DNA of 64,000 nt from Apostichopus japonicus (Eukaryota > Echinodermata > Holothuroidea > Aspidochirotida > Stichopodidae): NCBI RefSeq assembly GCF_037975245.1, contig NC_092571.1, forward strand, positions 25,682,564-25,746,563, given 5' to 3'. The notes below the pieces were generated by a model. That model saw only the letters and a program-made list of their open reading frames with translations. It had not been told where the DNA came from and searched no databases. Made by a program: the position numbers and the translations under genes. Each line of letters opens with the position of its first letter. Position 1 is the stretch's first letter. This document shows positions 36,627 to 64,000 of this stretch, one piece after another.

Positions 36627-39600
36627 GGAGAAAAATCCCAGAAAAACTCAAGCCAGTTCTATACAAAAAAAAAACTCAAGCCAAGTACTTCTGATGTCAG
36701 AGGAGAAGCAAACCAACCCTTCAGCTTACCTTTAATAGTAGAATGGGCCTATACTTGTAGTGATTATCTCCTTTAAAAGCTATAGCCTATCATAGAAACA
36801 TCGTGCTCCATGTGGGGAAATCATGATTGAAATAGGTCGTGTTACTGGAGCTGCTATTTTGTGGAAAATGTTATGTAATTATTCAACACAAGGCTCAAAT
36901 TAGAGGTGAAGTCAATGTATTTTCCATTCGTTTCCCTCTTTTCGTAATTTCAAGTTGAATTTAAATATCTCAATTGCTGAAAAGTAGCCCCCAACTCGTG
37001 GGTAGAATACCACTTTGTTTGAATTAAAAATAAATGTATCTAATAGAAATTGGAATTCTGAAGTCTTGCCTCCTCACATTACGAAGGCGTCTGACCAGGA
37101 GGGAAAACTTTTGTAAGAAAAGTCACCCAAGATAGAGCATGCGCAAGAGAACCTAACGACTAGTAACTGATCCACTCTCAACATCGAGGCATTGGCAGTG
37201 GCTGGCTAGACTGCTACTACTTCAATAGTCTTGTTCAGGCCCTAGTATGTACAGCCATAGTGTACCTTTCTTTTTCACAAAGCTTTTTTCCCGAATCTAT
37301 TTGCTATACTTCCCAGAGAACGCCCGCGACAACGCTTTAGTTTGTATCGGACAGATCCTCGGGCATGTAAAATACAGTAGGGAAGTACATTCGTGATAGG
37401 CACAAACGGGCTCTGAGGCATGTACAGTTTGTACGCGAGAAAAAGAGAAATTACAAACGACTTGGCCAAGACTACTACGTCAAATGTGTATCACGAGTCC
37501 TGTGGCCAGGAAGGTAGTACAGAATCAAATCACATCACATCCGCCTGATCTAGCAGACAGGTCTATGTTCTATTGAGCTTAGCATGCTTACGTAATCCTT
37601 ATTGTGATTTCGCTATTGTTCCACTTCTGAACGATTCAATACCACTCTTTAATCTTCAGTCCAGAGTTATAAGCTATACAACTGGTATGCCCGAAAACAT
37701 AACAAGTGGACGCACAGATGCTATCTGTACACATGAACAATATATAAGTCTATATACGTAAAGTAGGGCCCACGGAGGTCGAGAGTTCCAGAATGTAAAA
37801 GGAAATCATATTGTGCTCTCACAGTCCTGTATACTGGCACGATATTTCCATTGTTTGGATATGTCATATGAAAGTGTTTTTGTGAGTGTGTTTACATGGA
37901 AGCTATTTAAGTCCGTGGATGTCGTTAATGGTCTGGAAATCGACTCGACTTACTAAATAACTCGGAAGGAGAGGAGATGGGTAATTAGCGAGAATTACTT
38001 CCTTTATAACGAGCTGAGTGGATCAACAACCCTACAGTTATATTTGACAGGTCAGTATAGTACAGTATGTGAAACACATTCACAATAGAAGGGGTGAAAT
38101 ACGTTCCATGGCAAAACTAAGTGTATTTAGGGAGATGATGTAATATTCGCAGGATTTAGTTATTTCCAATTATTATCACATGTTTCTTGATTGAATTCAC
38201 ATCTCTTTTACACATGTTTGCCTACGATTTGATTCGATTTATATATATTCATATATATACATTGTGAAAGGAAGTCTTCTAAAAAAAAAAAAAAAGAGTC
38301 TTCTAAACGAATACATATCCTTGTGTATATATATAAGCTATCTTTATATTGCGCATGGTCTGTGTCAAGGAGTTGTTATGGAACAACTCCCTGGTCTGTA
38401 TATGTACCTTACCTATATAATAATTACAACATAGCCATTCGTTATGTCGTTATGCAAATATAGATCGGCTACACTAGCTATTATAATAGCTGTTCCTTTG
38501 TATGCGTGATGATTGTATAAAGTTTACTACACGACAAGTTGCGGGTATAGAACTCTTATATACTGTACATGAAATGATTATATATTAATATTTCAAATTC
38601 AAGCTCAAGTTTATTTCTCATATTTCTGTGCAAGATAAATATAATATAACATTACAGTCCTATAGGAAGGTTAAGATAATATGACGGACACTAGAAAAAC
38701 ATCAAGGCTGTCATCTCAGCTAGTGACCAAAGTGGTGTTCTGTGGATCATTTGTGCCTAATATAGAGGTATAGAACTGATAATCTTGAATCTTGCACAAT
38801 TCTACGATTCGGTTACTTGAGAAGCATATGCAATCGGCACCATTGAACTTAACGTGTATACATGTAGAGATATGCTAATGAAGAAAACTCCATCTGATAA
38901 ACAACTATGAATTTGGAAGGTAGCTCGGGTTAAAAGTCATGTCAGAGGCGATGGTATATAGTTTGTCAATGTGTGGTACCAAATAGTACGTACGTGCCAC
39001 CAGTCCGTTGAATTATCTTTAATTAAGTCTTAAAGGTGGCACAGTCCCAACGAAGATCTAATATTCAGCGATTCCAGGCTGATCACCAGTATATAGTCCC
39101 TTTAAGCTTAAAGTTATTTGAAACTGGAAATTGCTCAAACCATGGAGTTAGAAGAGCTCTTCTAACTACATGCTCAAACCCAGTCCAGTATTAGTTAATT
39201 ATACCGTAATGAATCCGATGACGTTAGATGAAGATAGTACAATATGATTGTACAGTTACAGGAATTTTCCCTTTGCATACAGAAAGGATTGTGTTGTTGC
39301 AACGCCGCATGTTGTTTTACCCATTTTCTACCTGTTTTAACAAGTTTTGGTATTCCAACATTCCAGCATCGTCAGTGAACAAACAATGTCCTCGATTCTC
39401 AAATCATTCACTTATTACTCCTTAACTGTACCAAAAAGGAAATCTTTATGCTGCCAATGCGAACAGTAAAACACTTATCGTCTGTTCCACAATGTACATA
39501 GAGAGACTAGCTGTAGCGCGATCAGGAAACTTATGATGTCAACGTGTCAAAGGTCACGAAAACTAATCATGCACCATTGATTAAGACTTTATTATGTCAT

Positions 39601-39646
39601 TTTCTCTTTTGATCTTTCTGTTAGATGAGGACACTCTGCTTCCAAA
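36627..39646. other. Intergenic DNA upstream of the FN3 gene, with a dispersed-repeat copy
   Basis: No coding exon is supported. Bases 38595-38735 match 50740-50872 (shared words CAAGTTTATTTC, ATATAACATTACAG and ATCTCAGCTAGTGAC), so they are two copies of a dispersed family, probably retroelement 3' ends in reverse orientation. Bases 39030-39110 are bounded by inverted CTTAAAGG/CCTTTAAG and may be a tiny MITE. A probable 3' splice site (TTTCTGTTAG) at about 39625 lies just before the FN3 gene start codon. Confidence 0.5.
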
Positions 39647-40600
39647 ATGGATTTTTCGCAGAAGAGGAACCTACTAATCTTAATGGTCGTCCTACTCGTG
39701 TGTGGGAAAGTAATAATTTGTGACACAGTTCCATTTGCTTCGCGGTTGAGAAGTTCGAATATAACTCATAGCTCTGCAGTCCTTTCATGGGAATCACCTG
39801 GCAATATTACTCTAATATCAGAATATGGACTCACTATTAATCAACGAGAAGAACGTATTATTAATGATCCATCTCAAACAGTTTATGAACTACAAAACCT
39901 AGAAATATGGACAAATTATACCGTTGTTCTTGTTACGTATGATTTCTCCCACAATGCAATTGGCTCTGACCGGCATTCATTCTCGACTCATTTCTTCTTT
40001 GCCAACGTGCAAACGCTGCTTGCTTTTGGATTCTTCGTATATATTGTTGTTTGTTACATTTTAGCGCTTATTTTAAAATTCACGTGTAATTTAGAGACGG
40101 ATGAAAGTGAATGGAGGAGAATAATGATTGCGGAATATGAGAAAACCAGACGGGCAAGACAAGCGAGGGCAAAGAGGGTGAAATCACGTCAGAACAGATC
40201 TCTGAAGAGACAAGTTAGCTCTTTGCTCGGATGGAAGAGAAAGGAAGATTCTACAGATTACGAGGACGCCATATCGATCAACTCTATCCAATCTATCCAA
40301 AGTAACCGCAGCACAAATAACCAGTCGAATGGTGTGGTAAAGGAAGACAAGGCCGAAGGTCAAGACGCTGTACATGTGGAGATTACAGGTAGTGATACAA
40401 CTTTTAACAGTAATGATACTACGCAAGACGAAAATAGCACCAGTGAAATTAGATCTGAAAGTGGGCTTGATGACGTCTCTGCAGTTGCAAGAAAAGAGGA
40501 AGAAGAGGAAATCCAGGCAGCATCTGAGAACTCGAGAGATGAAGATGACAGAGACGAAAATAAGAAGGCATCAATTGATGAGGCAGACATTAACATATGA
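39647..40600 (+). CDS. Single-FN3 transmembrane protein with acidic cytoplasmic tail
   Basis: The 317-residue product is encoded without interruption. Residues 7-25 form a signal peptide (NLLILMVVLLVCG). Residues 27-115 fit one fibronectin type III domain (Trp48 in the SAVLSWESP strand, the YELQNLEIWTNYTV strand with Trp88, final STH), with N-glycosylation sites at 38, 53 and 90. A membrane span covers about 121-145. The 170-residue tail starts with a basic, Arg/Lys-rich helix (RRARQARAKRVKSRQ), continues through a Ser/Asn-rich part (SINSIQSIQSNRS) and ends very rich in Glu/Asp. A pyrimidine tract and AG just upstream suggest a 5' UTR exon. FN3 receptors of this size occur in cell adhesion and cytokine-type signalling, but I cannot name an orthologue or ligand. 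Confidence 0.85.
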   Translation: MDFSQKRNLLILMVVLLVCGKVIICDTVPFASRLRSSNITHSSAVLSWESPGNITLISEYGLTINQREERIINDPSQTVYELQNLEIWTNYTVVLVTYDFSHNAIGSDRHSFSTHFFFANVQTLLAFGFFVYIVVCYILALILKFTCNLETDESEWRRIMIAEYEKTRRARQARAKRVKSRQNRSLKRQVSSLLGWKRKEDSTDYEDAISINSIQSIQSNRSTNNQSNGVVKEDKAEGQDAVHVEITGSDTTFNSNDTTQDENSTSEIRSESGLDDVSAVARKEEEEEIQAASENSRDEDDRDENKKASIDEADINI

Positions 40601-41893
40601 CGGAGAGCAAATAACTACCGGAGAGGAAGGACCAGAGCAAAGTGAACATCAAAATTAGTATCCAGATGAATCCAATGTATATAGGCTTTTATTATTGCTT
40701 TCTTTTTTTAGTGTATTTATCGTAACCATAACAAAAGTACACAAACTGGTCTCACAAAATTGACTTTCATATGATGTGCACGCAGACGCCATTTGATTTC
40801 AGCTCTTGGAGATAGAGCAAAGGGGACTGAAGGGAGGGAGGGGCGGGGGGGGGGGATGTTTCCACTGTATGGTAGTTCAATTGCTGCAAATTGTAGCTAC
40901 TACTACATTAGAAATGATGAATAATCGAATGAAAAGTTATAGCCTGGATGATTAGAAAAACTTCTCCGTTTACATATTTCGCCGTTTTCAGTCAAACCTG
41001 CCATTCTCAATTTATTTATTTACTTATTTGGTTTTTGTTCACTTATAACATGTATATTAAAGTATCTGTGAAAGAATACATGACGCTATTGAGACAATTA
41101 ATTATAACGAGCTGCTGATCGTCTATGCTTATGTTTAATGGAGGAAAGGGACACTATAGTCACGATTTACACCCCTCCCAAAACGGTGGCGTGTGCAAGG
41201 TGGGGGAAAGGGGCAAGGGAAGGGGACAATCCCCCCTGGATCAGTCGGGGCTTTCCTTAATTCAATCGGGAAGAATTCGACAACCCCTATTGTTATATAT
41301 TTTCCTTTTAAACCTCACACAAAAATCAAGAGTACGGTATTTCTTAACGTAACCTTGCATTTAGACCTAAATATAGTACTACTTTATCATCTAAAAATGC
41401 CTAAAAATGTGAGATTTAAACAATTTTTTTCGGGGGGGGGGGAGGGGAATTGGACTCCCCTACTTTGGATTTTCGGCTTCGACGACCCATGGCCAGTCCC
41501 TCCTTTATAAAAATAAAAATCTTTCATTTGCCACTCGCCCCTTACATTAAGATTCATGCCCCCGCGTACCTAAATTTGTCGGAGGAAATTTAGAATATAT
41601 CCCTTACCTTTAAAATCCTGTGTACGCCACTGCCAACAGAACCCTGCAGCCATCCGGTGAGACTGGTGTCTGGTCGTACTTTAATTATAACTGGCTGTGA
41701 CTACTTAAACGTTAACTAAATAGTGACAAAAATTACTATTATAGTTCTTGTCAGTGTTTATTTACACTTACTTTGAACCTTCTCGACGTTATCCCCAAAT
41801 TGTATTCCAAATTTCGAGTAATGGCATTCGATGACAGTACTGGCGTTCTTAAAAGTTCGTCCGGGTAACGTAGGACATGCTATACCATGCAGG
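40601..41893. other. 3' flank of FN3 gene and intergenic DNA
   Basis: No exon seen. G-rich tracts at about 40845 and 41430, plus GGTGGCGTG-type words near 41184, suggest decayed ends of the hAT-like elements common here, but I found no matching pair of termini or target duplication. Confidence 0.4.
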
Positions 41894-43613
41894 CAGTGGC
41901 GTCACCAGACTTTTCAGTCTGGGGGGGCACAGGGGGGGGCACCAACATTTGATGGGGGGGAACTTAGGTGGATACGGATTGCCGTCCTGGGGGAGGGGTC
42001 TAAGGGGAGGGGTTGCCCCTCCAGGTGCGGCGGAACGGGAAAATTATTGGGGGGGGGGTAGCTAATGTGTAGAGACTATCTAAGCGGAGCGCCACCATCG
42101 GTTGGCGCGGAGCGTACAAGAAAATTTTGGGTTTTTCAAACCCCCAGATGGCCGGAAACGGCACTTCCCAAGTGTTTTATGCTGCGAATACCTAGCCCTA
42201 AAATATGGGTCTCAAGCCTGCAATTTCTCAGATTGCACGTAAAAGTCTGTAAAAACATTGTAATTTGTATATTCGATGGTGTTTTAAGAGAGTAGCTATT
42301 ACTCGTAGTGTACTCGCAAAGACGTTTTTGAGTGTAGTAAGGGGATGTTGGAGAACTGCCTGAAATGAAGCAAGTCATTGGCCTAAGACGAAGTTGTGTT
42401 GCGCTTACCGGTACTCACACTCACTGCTTCCACTTTTCACGGGGCTTGAAGACGCGGTTGGGGTGACAATGTGGTCTATAGCCAGGGGACGGGCCGAGGG
42501 TCCCCCCAGCATTTACTAAAATTATTACACCTATATAGTATACGTGTGCATCGGACAGATCGACAAGTATGCATTGAAAAATGGGCAGATGCACGTTTCG
42601 GAGCCTGGGTAAATATTGGGGGGGGGGGGCTTATCATGCATTTGCCCCCTCAACTTTTTCATTGGGGGCTGAGCCCCCCAAGCCCCCGGTTCCGCCGCCA
42701 CTGCCCCCCTCCCCTTTGGAAAATTTTCGCATACGGAGGGCTAGATGCAAAATGCTGCCACATTTAATGCTATAAATTCGATCTGAAGATATCTCCAGAA
42801 ATTGCTATTTTTGAGGTAATGATTTAACAAGGCGCAGAATTTTGCAGAGGATATGAACCACATGCTGTCGATGTTATGCCTAACCCTATATCAATAGAAC
42901 CTACATTTGTTGAATTAATGTGTGCATGACCCCGACTCCTTTCTTGTCCTTCTCGTTTTCGCCCATTATCTATTAAGATGTAACAGGTTCCAGCATCGTT
43001 ATTGGCTCCTATCAGGGATCTCACCATGCAATCCAAAGTTTGATCACACATCGAGTATGGCTCAGTATGCAGGTGTGAACATTCGCCATTTGTTCCTACA
43101 AGCATCTGACCTCAAATGACCTCTGCACCCCCTACACAACAGGGTTAATATATGGGTCCACAAATATAGGAAAGTATGGTGCCTGCGGACCCTCACATTC
43201 TCACATTTCGTCAGCTCCTAACCTGTCAACCTCAGACCAAGGCAACATATTGCAGTACCCTCCCTTCTCACAGTGATGTAGCACGCGAAGCGGACGTGTA
43301 TATCCGCTGGTATGGCGTGAGCACTGACACATTCAATGTAAATATCGACACCTGTTGTGATGGCGCGGGTTACGACTTCGATACCCGACGTTCAAGGATA
43401 AACTTTTTCATTTTTTCGCAGCTCATTTGAAGAAAATACGAATTACTGTGCTTCTTTGTCCTTATGAAAAACCAACTCAGATGATGGGAGTTGAATATAA
43501 CAAAATATATATATATATTTTTTACCAACCCAAATCTCAGATGGGGGGCACTCGGTTTTCCATGGGGGGGGGGGGCACGTGCCCCCCTGGCCCCCCCCTT
43601 GGCGACGCCACTG
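41894..43613. mobile_element. hAT-like element of 1.72 kb with 8-bp target duplication and nested repeats
   Basis: The left end CAGTGGCGTCACC and the right end (inverse of CAGTGGCGTCGCC) form terminal inverted repeats. Perfect 8-bp repeats CATGCAGG flank them at 41886-41893 and 43614-43621. The interior holds the shared 44-bp core at 42075-42117, poly-G/poly-C tracts near both ends, and an internal right-end-like sequence (GGTTCCGCCGCCACTG, to 42703) pointing to a second element nested inside. No transposase domain is readable, so it is non-autonomous or decayed. Confidence 0.8.
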
Positions 43614-43621
43614 CATGCAGG

Positions 43622-44240
43622 GGCGGGTCTGGGAAGGGGTTCCGCGGACGGCCGGGTCTACCGGTAGGCCGCACTGAAATGATTTGAAAGCATTAATTTA
43701 CTCAAAGAAAGTTATTGTAGCCTATAAAGTGGACAATCTTATAATTAGCACGCTTCTTCATCACATGGGCATCCCTTCCCGCCGAAAACCCTATGCATGT
43801 ATAGCTGGCTACTACGGGGTATTCTCAGCAGAAACAGCCTTGCGGATATATTTTCCTATACTGACGGCAGGGCACTGGTATTCTCCTGAAACTTTCCTGT
43901 CTGCATAGGACAGAGGCCTGAAAGGGTCTGGGTGTAGGGGTGCACAGGCTAGGGGTCCCCGCGGACGGCCTAGTCTATACCGATAGGGCGCACCGTAAAT
44001 TATTTGAAAGCATTAATTAACTCAAAGAAAGTTAATGTTCGTAGTGGACAATTTTAGAACGCTTCTTCGTCACATGGTGCCTCCCTTTCCGCCGAAAACC
44101 CCATAAGCCTATTCGCCACTTTTCATAGGCTACTACGGGGACTTCTCAACAGAAACAGCCTTGCGGATATATTTCCCTACTGACGGCAGGGGACTGGTAT
44201 TCTCCTGAAACTTTCCATACATAGGACAGAGGCCTGATTT
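43622..44240. repeat. Tandem duplication of about 320 bp
   Basis: The segment with ATTTGAAAGCATTAATT at 43682 recurs at 44002 (offset 320). Both copies carry CCGCGGACGGCC, TTCCGCCGAAAACCC, AGAAACAGCCTTGCGGATAT and GACAGAGGCCTGA in the same order, with about 10% differences and small indels. The first copy borders the target duplication of the hAT-like element at 41894-43613. Confidence 0.9.
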
Positions 44241-45610
44241 TTACTGTTAACACCGTGTCACGTTCACACATGCATAGGCTACTAAAGAAATCGTCCTTAA
44301 TCATATAAATGACTGAAGTTTCGGATCATTGTGTAATTTGTGTCGATTTATTGTGCTGTTTGCGTCCCAAGTCACTCTCCTGAACGCAGTTTGTTAATAC
44401 TGAATTATGTTTGATGGTTTAAAATATATTCTGATCCTTTAGCTAGTATCCTTGTATATAACTCCACAGTGACTGTCACATTACATTATTTTGCTATAGT
44501 TTATTGAAATAACTCTTAGTTGATACCCGCTAATTTACTTCCCTTGTCTTCTAGGCCCAATTAAAATTACGCATCAGTCGATTTTAGCGAAACGACTTGA
44601 ACAAGTTGAAAAGCACAATATAAACACTGAATTGTTCCTCCTCACATACAGCTCCATATTCTTATACAGAGGTCCCCGAATCCCATTTTATCCTCGATGT
44701 ATTTGTTATAACGTCATTAAATGATCCATACTTAAAATTGCAAGAACCTTGCTCCAAACAACGATCGATGTCTGGCAAACTCCTGTTCGGAGAGGAATCT
44801 GTGTCTCCAGAATCGGTAATGTTGGATTTCATCCTAACAACATCCTAACATTCATACAACAGGAACTGTGTAAATTATTTGTGTGTGACCCACTGTACAC
44901 AGCACACTGTAGTCTATAGCCTATACTACTGCACGCAAGTTACAAAGCTACAGTGCTATGGAGTGTTAAAAAGTCATTCGAATTCGGGAACTAAGAAAAA
45001 CTTGTATGATCTCCAACAATTTTAGCTGTAAATTCCAGCGTGAGATGTAGCCTATCATTAGCTTAGACCTTTCAGTCATGTTTTCTTGTACATAAATATG
45101 GTATTGTATGTTATATGTTGGGAATGACAGTGGGGTAGAACCCAGGCTTCAACAGCATGATGGAAACTTCAAATGGCTAAAACTTAGTAGTGGCTCAACT
45201 ATGAGTTTTTTTTAAATTCTGAAATTATGCAAAATGTTTGTAAGCTGTGAAGTGATTGCTATAATTACCTTCAATTTAGTCTTGGATGTTTAAATTGTGT
45301 TATATCACATTAAGGTTCTTGCCTAGTCATAATTTAAGTAAATGTCATTCCCTGAAACTGAAAAGCTTTACCTATAACTTGTGTTGTTCTGTACATGAGG
45401 ACATTGCACAATGCACAGTGTGTACCTCTTCTATTCTATGTTTACCTTATGGTTAAGTTAACAGCTCTTTTCTTAGCTCTTTGTTTAACTGTCAAGTTGG
45501 AGACTGCAATTTAAATCATTAATAAATCAATCCGTATCAAAATGATCTTGTTGATTTAGAATGATTAATTTATAAGGCAGATGTTTTTCACCCTTTTATT
45601 TTTGTTGCAG
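44241..45610. other. Presumed promoter and first intron of the fusion gene
   Basis: This precedes the exon carrying the fusion gene start codon. That exon has a clear 3' splice site (TTTTTGTTGCAG, ending 45610), so a non-coding first exon must lie upstream, but I cannot place it. No repeats or other genes stand out. Confidence 0.4.
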
Positions 45611-62150
<16,540 letters not shown>

Positions 62151-62265
62151 CAAAAAAATATATAAAAAAATATGTTCTGTTGGATGAAAATGTAGATAGA
62201 TACATACATGTAGATATTTAGAAGATGAAGACTAAGAGAATATCATAAAATGCAAAGAAATGAAA

Positions 62266-62276
62266 AATAAAATAAA
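62266..62276 (+). terminator. Two overlapping polyadenylation signals
   Basis: AATAAA occurs at 62266-62271 and 62271-62276, about 115 bp after the stop codon of the fusion gene, giving a short 3' UTR. A T-rich stretch follows at about 62375. Confidence 0.7.
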
Positions 62277-62628
62277 CTTGATAAAAGTGTTGTTGCTAGG
62301 TTAGTCAATAACTTTCAAAAGACCACTGCTGTTTTGAATGTTAATGTTAACATTTTAAGATTTTTCGAGTGTTTTTTTTTCTCCTATCAACAAGATTTTA
62401 CATTACATTGAGGCTGAAATACGTTGCTTCTGTTACAACAGTTACTCTCAAAAGTTGAGACATTACTTTTTACAAAGCTATCATTTTAATTGATATTTCA
62501 GTGACATAGCTGCACATTTTTAATCATCTTGTATGTGTTGTTAATATTGTTTTGATGTTGTAGGATACACTTTCATAATTTTAGTTAATATCATGGAGTT
62601 TAAAGAAAGGAAACTGAAGATGGGATAT

Positions 62629-62998
62629 TTAAAGGCATTGAAGACTTGCCCCAAACCGTGTGCGGCCATCTGAAAAAGTTAACTTTCCGTGGCTTGCAAG
62701 TGACGATTTGTTCGTGTCGCTACAAAATGCAGACAGTAATGAAACTTGATACCTTGTTATATTTAGCTGGACCTGAGATGTCCATCGCTGTATTGTCTGT
62801 ACACTGTGCTGTAGGTATTGACCGCAGCTGTATGTACTGACTGTACACTAGTGTCTAATTACCGATGGTAGCAAGCTGTGTGTGTTTATTTTCTGGGATC
62901 GATGGTGGTGTCTAACACTTCTGTTACACCTCATTCGAAACTAGGTCAGATTACCGGCATTAGACGTTTCTTTTTGCGCGAGTCTTCACTTTCTTTAA
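62629..62998. mobile_element. MITE-like element with TTAA ends, second copy
   Basis: Same family as 23675-24003: ends TTAAAGGCATTGAAGACT and AGTCTTCACTTTCTTTAA, with an interior containing GACCTGAGATGTCCATCGCT and GTCTAATTACCGATGGTAGC. It carries about 45 bp more than the other copy near the right end (about 62896-62941). It lies roughly 350 bp past the fusion gene poly(A) signals. Confidence 0.85.
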
Positions 62999-63477
62999 GG
63001 TATCTTGTCTGCTTAGTCGTTTTGTAAACTATGAATGTTTGTGTTTAGCTGTTAACACGTCGTTGTTCAGCTAAAATTTGAACATGAAAGTGTTTCAGAG
63101 AGCAACATTGACAAAATATAATATCAGTCGACAAGACTAAATTCAGGAATGCTTATGCACTATTTCAGAACTTTGAAGTCATTGACCATCATTATAACGA
63201 TTATATACATTATAATGATATCTCTTGTTTTATTAACTGATAGAGGAGCAGATGTTAAGTAGTTTTCTTTATTATTATCTAACAATAATTCCATTCGTTA
63301 CTTTAGAACAAACGGTTATTGCTTGACAGTTGCTCTGCATTCCCGGTACAACTGATCAATCAGCATGGCTGACGTAAATCATGTTAGGAATTTGGAACGG
63401 CAAAGATCGTTCTTTGGCGTGTTTTGAAGTCTTACTTCAGCACAAAGATACGTTTGGCAAATAGACATCTGTACAGT

Positions 63478-63625
63478 GTCTCTATACGGCATGTGGTCCA
63501 CCTAGGTTGGATAAAAGATAAAAGAATCAATGTCTCTATGCGGTATGTGGTCCACCTAGGTTGGATAAAAGATTAAAGAATCGGTGTGTCTATGCAGTAT
63601 GTGGTCCACCTAGGTTGGACATATA
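63478..63625. repeat. 54-bp tandem repeat, about 2.7 copies
   Basis: TGGTCCACCTAGGTTGGA recurs at 63494, 63548 and 63602, exactly 54 bp apart. CCTAGG inside is palindromic. Confidence 0.9.
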
Positions 63626-63727
63626 AATGCTTAGTGAATCTGTGATATCACAAACCCATCTTAGTACTGTTAATATGTTTGTTTTTGTTAAGTTTCAAAT
63701 ATCATTTTTACCCCATAACCTCTAAGT

Positions 63728-63800
63728 CAGATATGTGTATATATACTATGGTGAAGGGTGGTTGTGTATATATGCTATGGTGAAGGGTGGTTGTGTATTT
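63728..63800. repeat. 33-bp direct repeat, two copies
   Basis: CTATGGTGAAGGGTGGTTGT with a preceding (TA) stretch occurs twice in direct succession. The rest of the window after 62998 has no supported gene. Confidence 0.85.
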
Positions 63801-64000
63801 TTCAGGTTATCTATCATTCATATGTACAAAACTTCTGGTCTATTTTTTTAAGAGCTAAAAAAGAAAGAACTTTTGTGAAAATAAATGTCTTTGCATAAAA
63901 CAGAGGAATACAAATTCTTCAAAAGTATTAATTGTGTATAAATTATTTGCTTTTTTTTTAATATATTTTCTATCCATATTCGTTACACTTGATCCAAACA

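Noticed and set aside
43280-43420. tRNA-like sequence with CTTCGATACCC
   Set aside because: Box spacing and arms do not fit a tRNA, and it lies inside the hAT-like element.

Overview
This is a window of animal nuclear DNA. It is AT-rich and full of introns, with GT-AG exon borders, poly-G/poly-C tracts, microsatellites, minisatellites, tRNA-headed SINEs and short hAT-like elements. The deduced proteins (a cation-dependent mannose-6-phosphate receptor, a centrin-like EF-hand protein, a nucleoplasmin-like domain of the FKBP39/46 type) and the repeat types fit a marine invertebrate deuterostome, most likely an echinoderm. That placement is inference; no marker sequence proves it.

Layout. 1-2.5 kb: the last two coding exons of a plus-strand centrin-like EF-hand gene, with a SINE in its intron. 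2.5-19.8 kb: long gene-poor DNA with a 125-bp satellite (6.2-6.9 kb), a 65-bp array (12.0-12.2 kb) and a 134-bp array (19.4-19.8 kb). 19.86-26.98 kb, minus strand: a complete six-exon M6PR-type gene of 257 residues, assembled here by splice phase. Its third coding intron begins with a tandem array that repeats the exon end and 5' splice site about eight more times. 27-31 kb: hAT-like debris and a 213-bp insertion with a U2 snRNA-like head and a perfect 13-bp target-site duplication. 32.3-33.6 kb: an uninterrupted Ig-type receptor ORF. 35.8-36.6 kb: a hAT-like element and a SINE. 39.6-40.6 kb: an uninterrupted ORF for a single-FN3 membrane protein with an acidic tail. 41.9-43.6 kb: a larger hAT-like element with 8-bp target duplications, followed by a 320-bp tandem duplication.

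45.6-62.15 kb, plus strand, holds the most notable gene. Thirteen coding exons join with perfect phase into an 833-residue protein: an N-terminal nucleoplasmin-like (NPL) domain starting Met-Leu-Trp-Gly, a series of short phase-1 linker exons, C2H2 and CCHC fingers, a degenerate tyrosine-recombinase-like domain, a strongly acidic exon and a C-terminal SANT/Myb-like domain. It looks like a histone-chaperone-type domain fused to a domesticated mobile-element recombinase. Its introns hold a duplicated exon, a Penelope-type hammerhead ribozyme motif, SINEs and a 700-bp GAT array.

The genes do not form a pathway. The receptor acts in lysosomal sorting, the Ig and FN3 proteins at the cell surface, the centrin-like protein at centrosomes or cilia, and the fusion protein probably in the nucleus.
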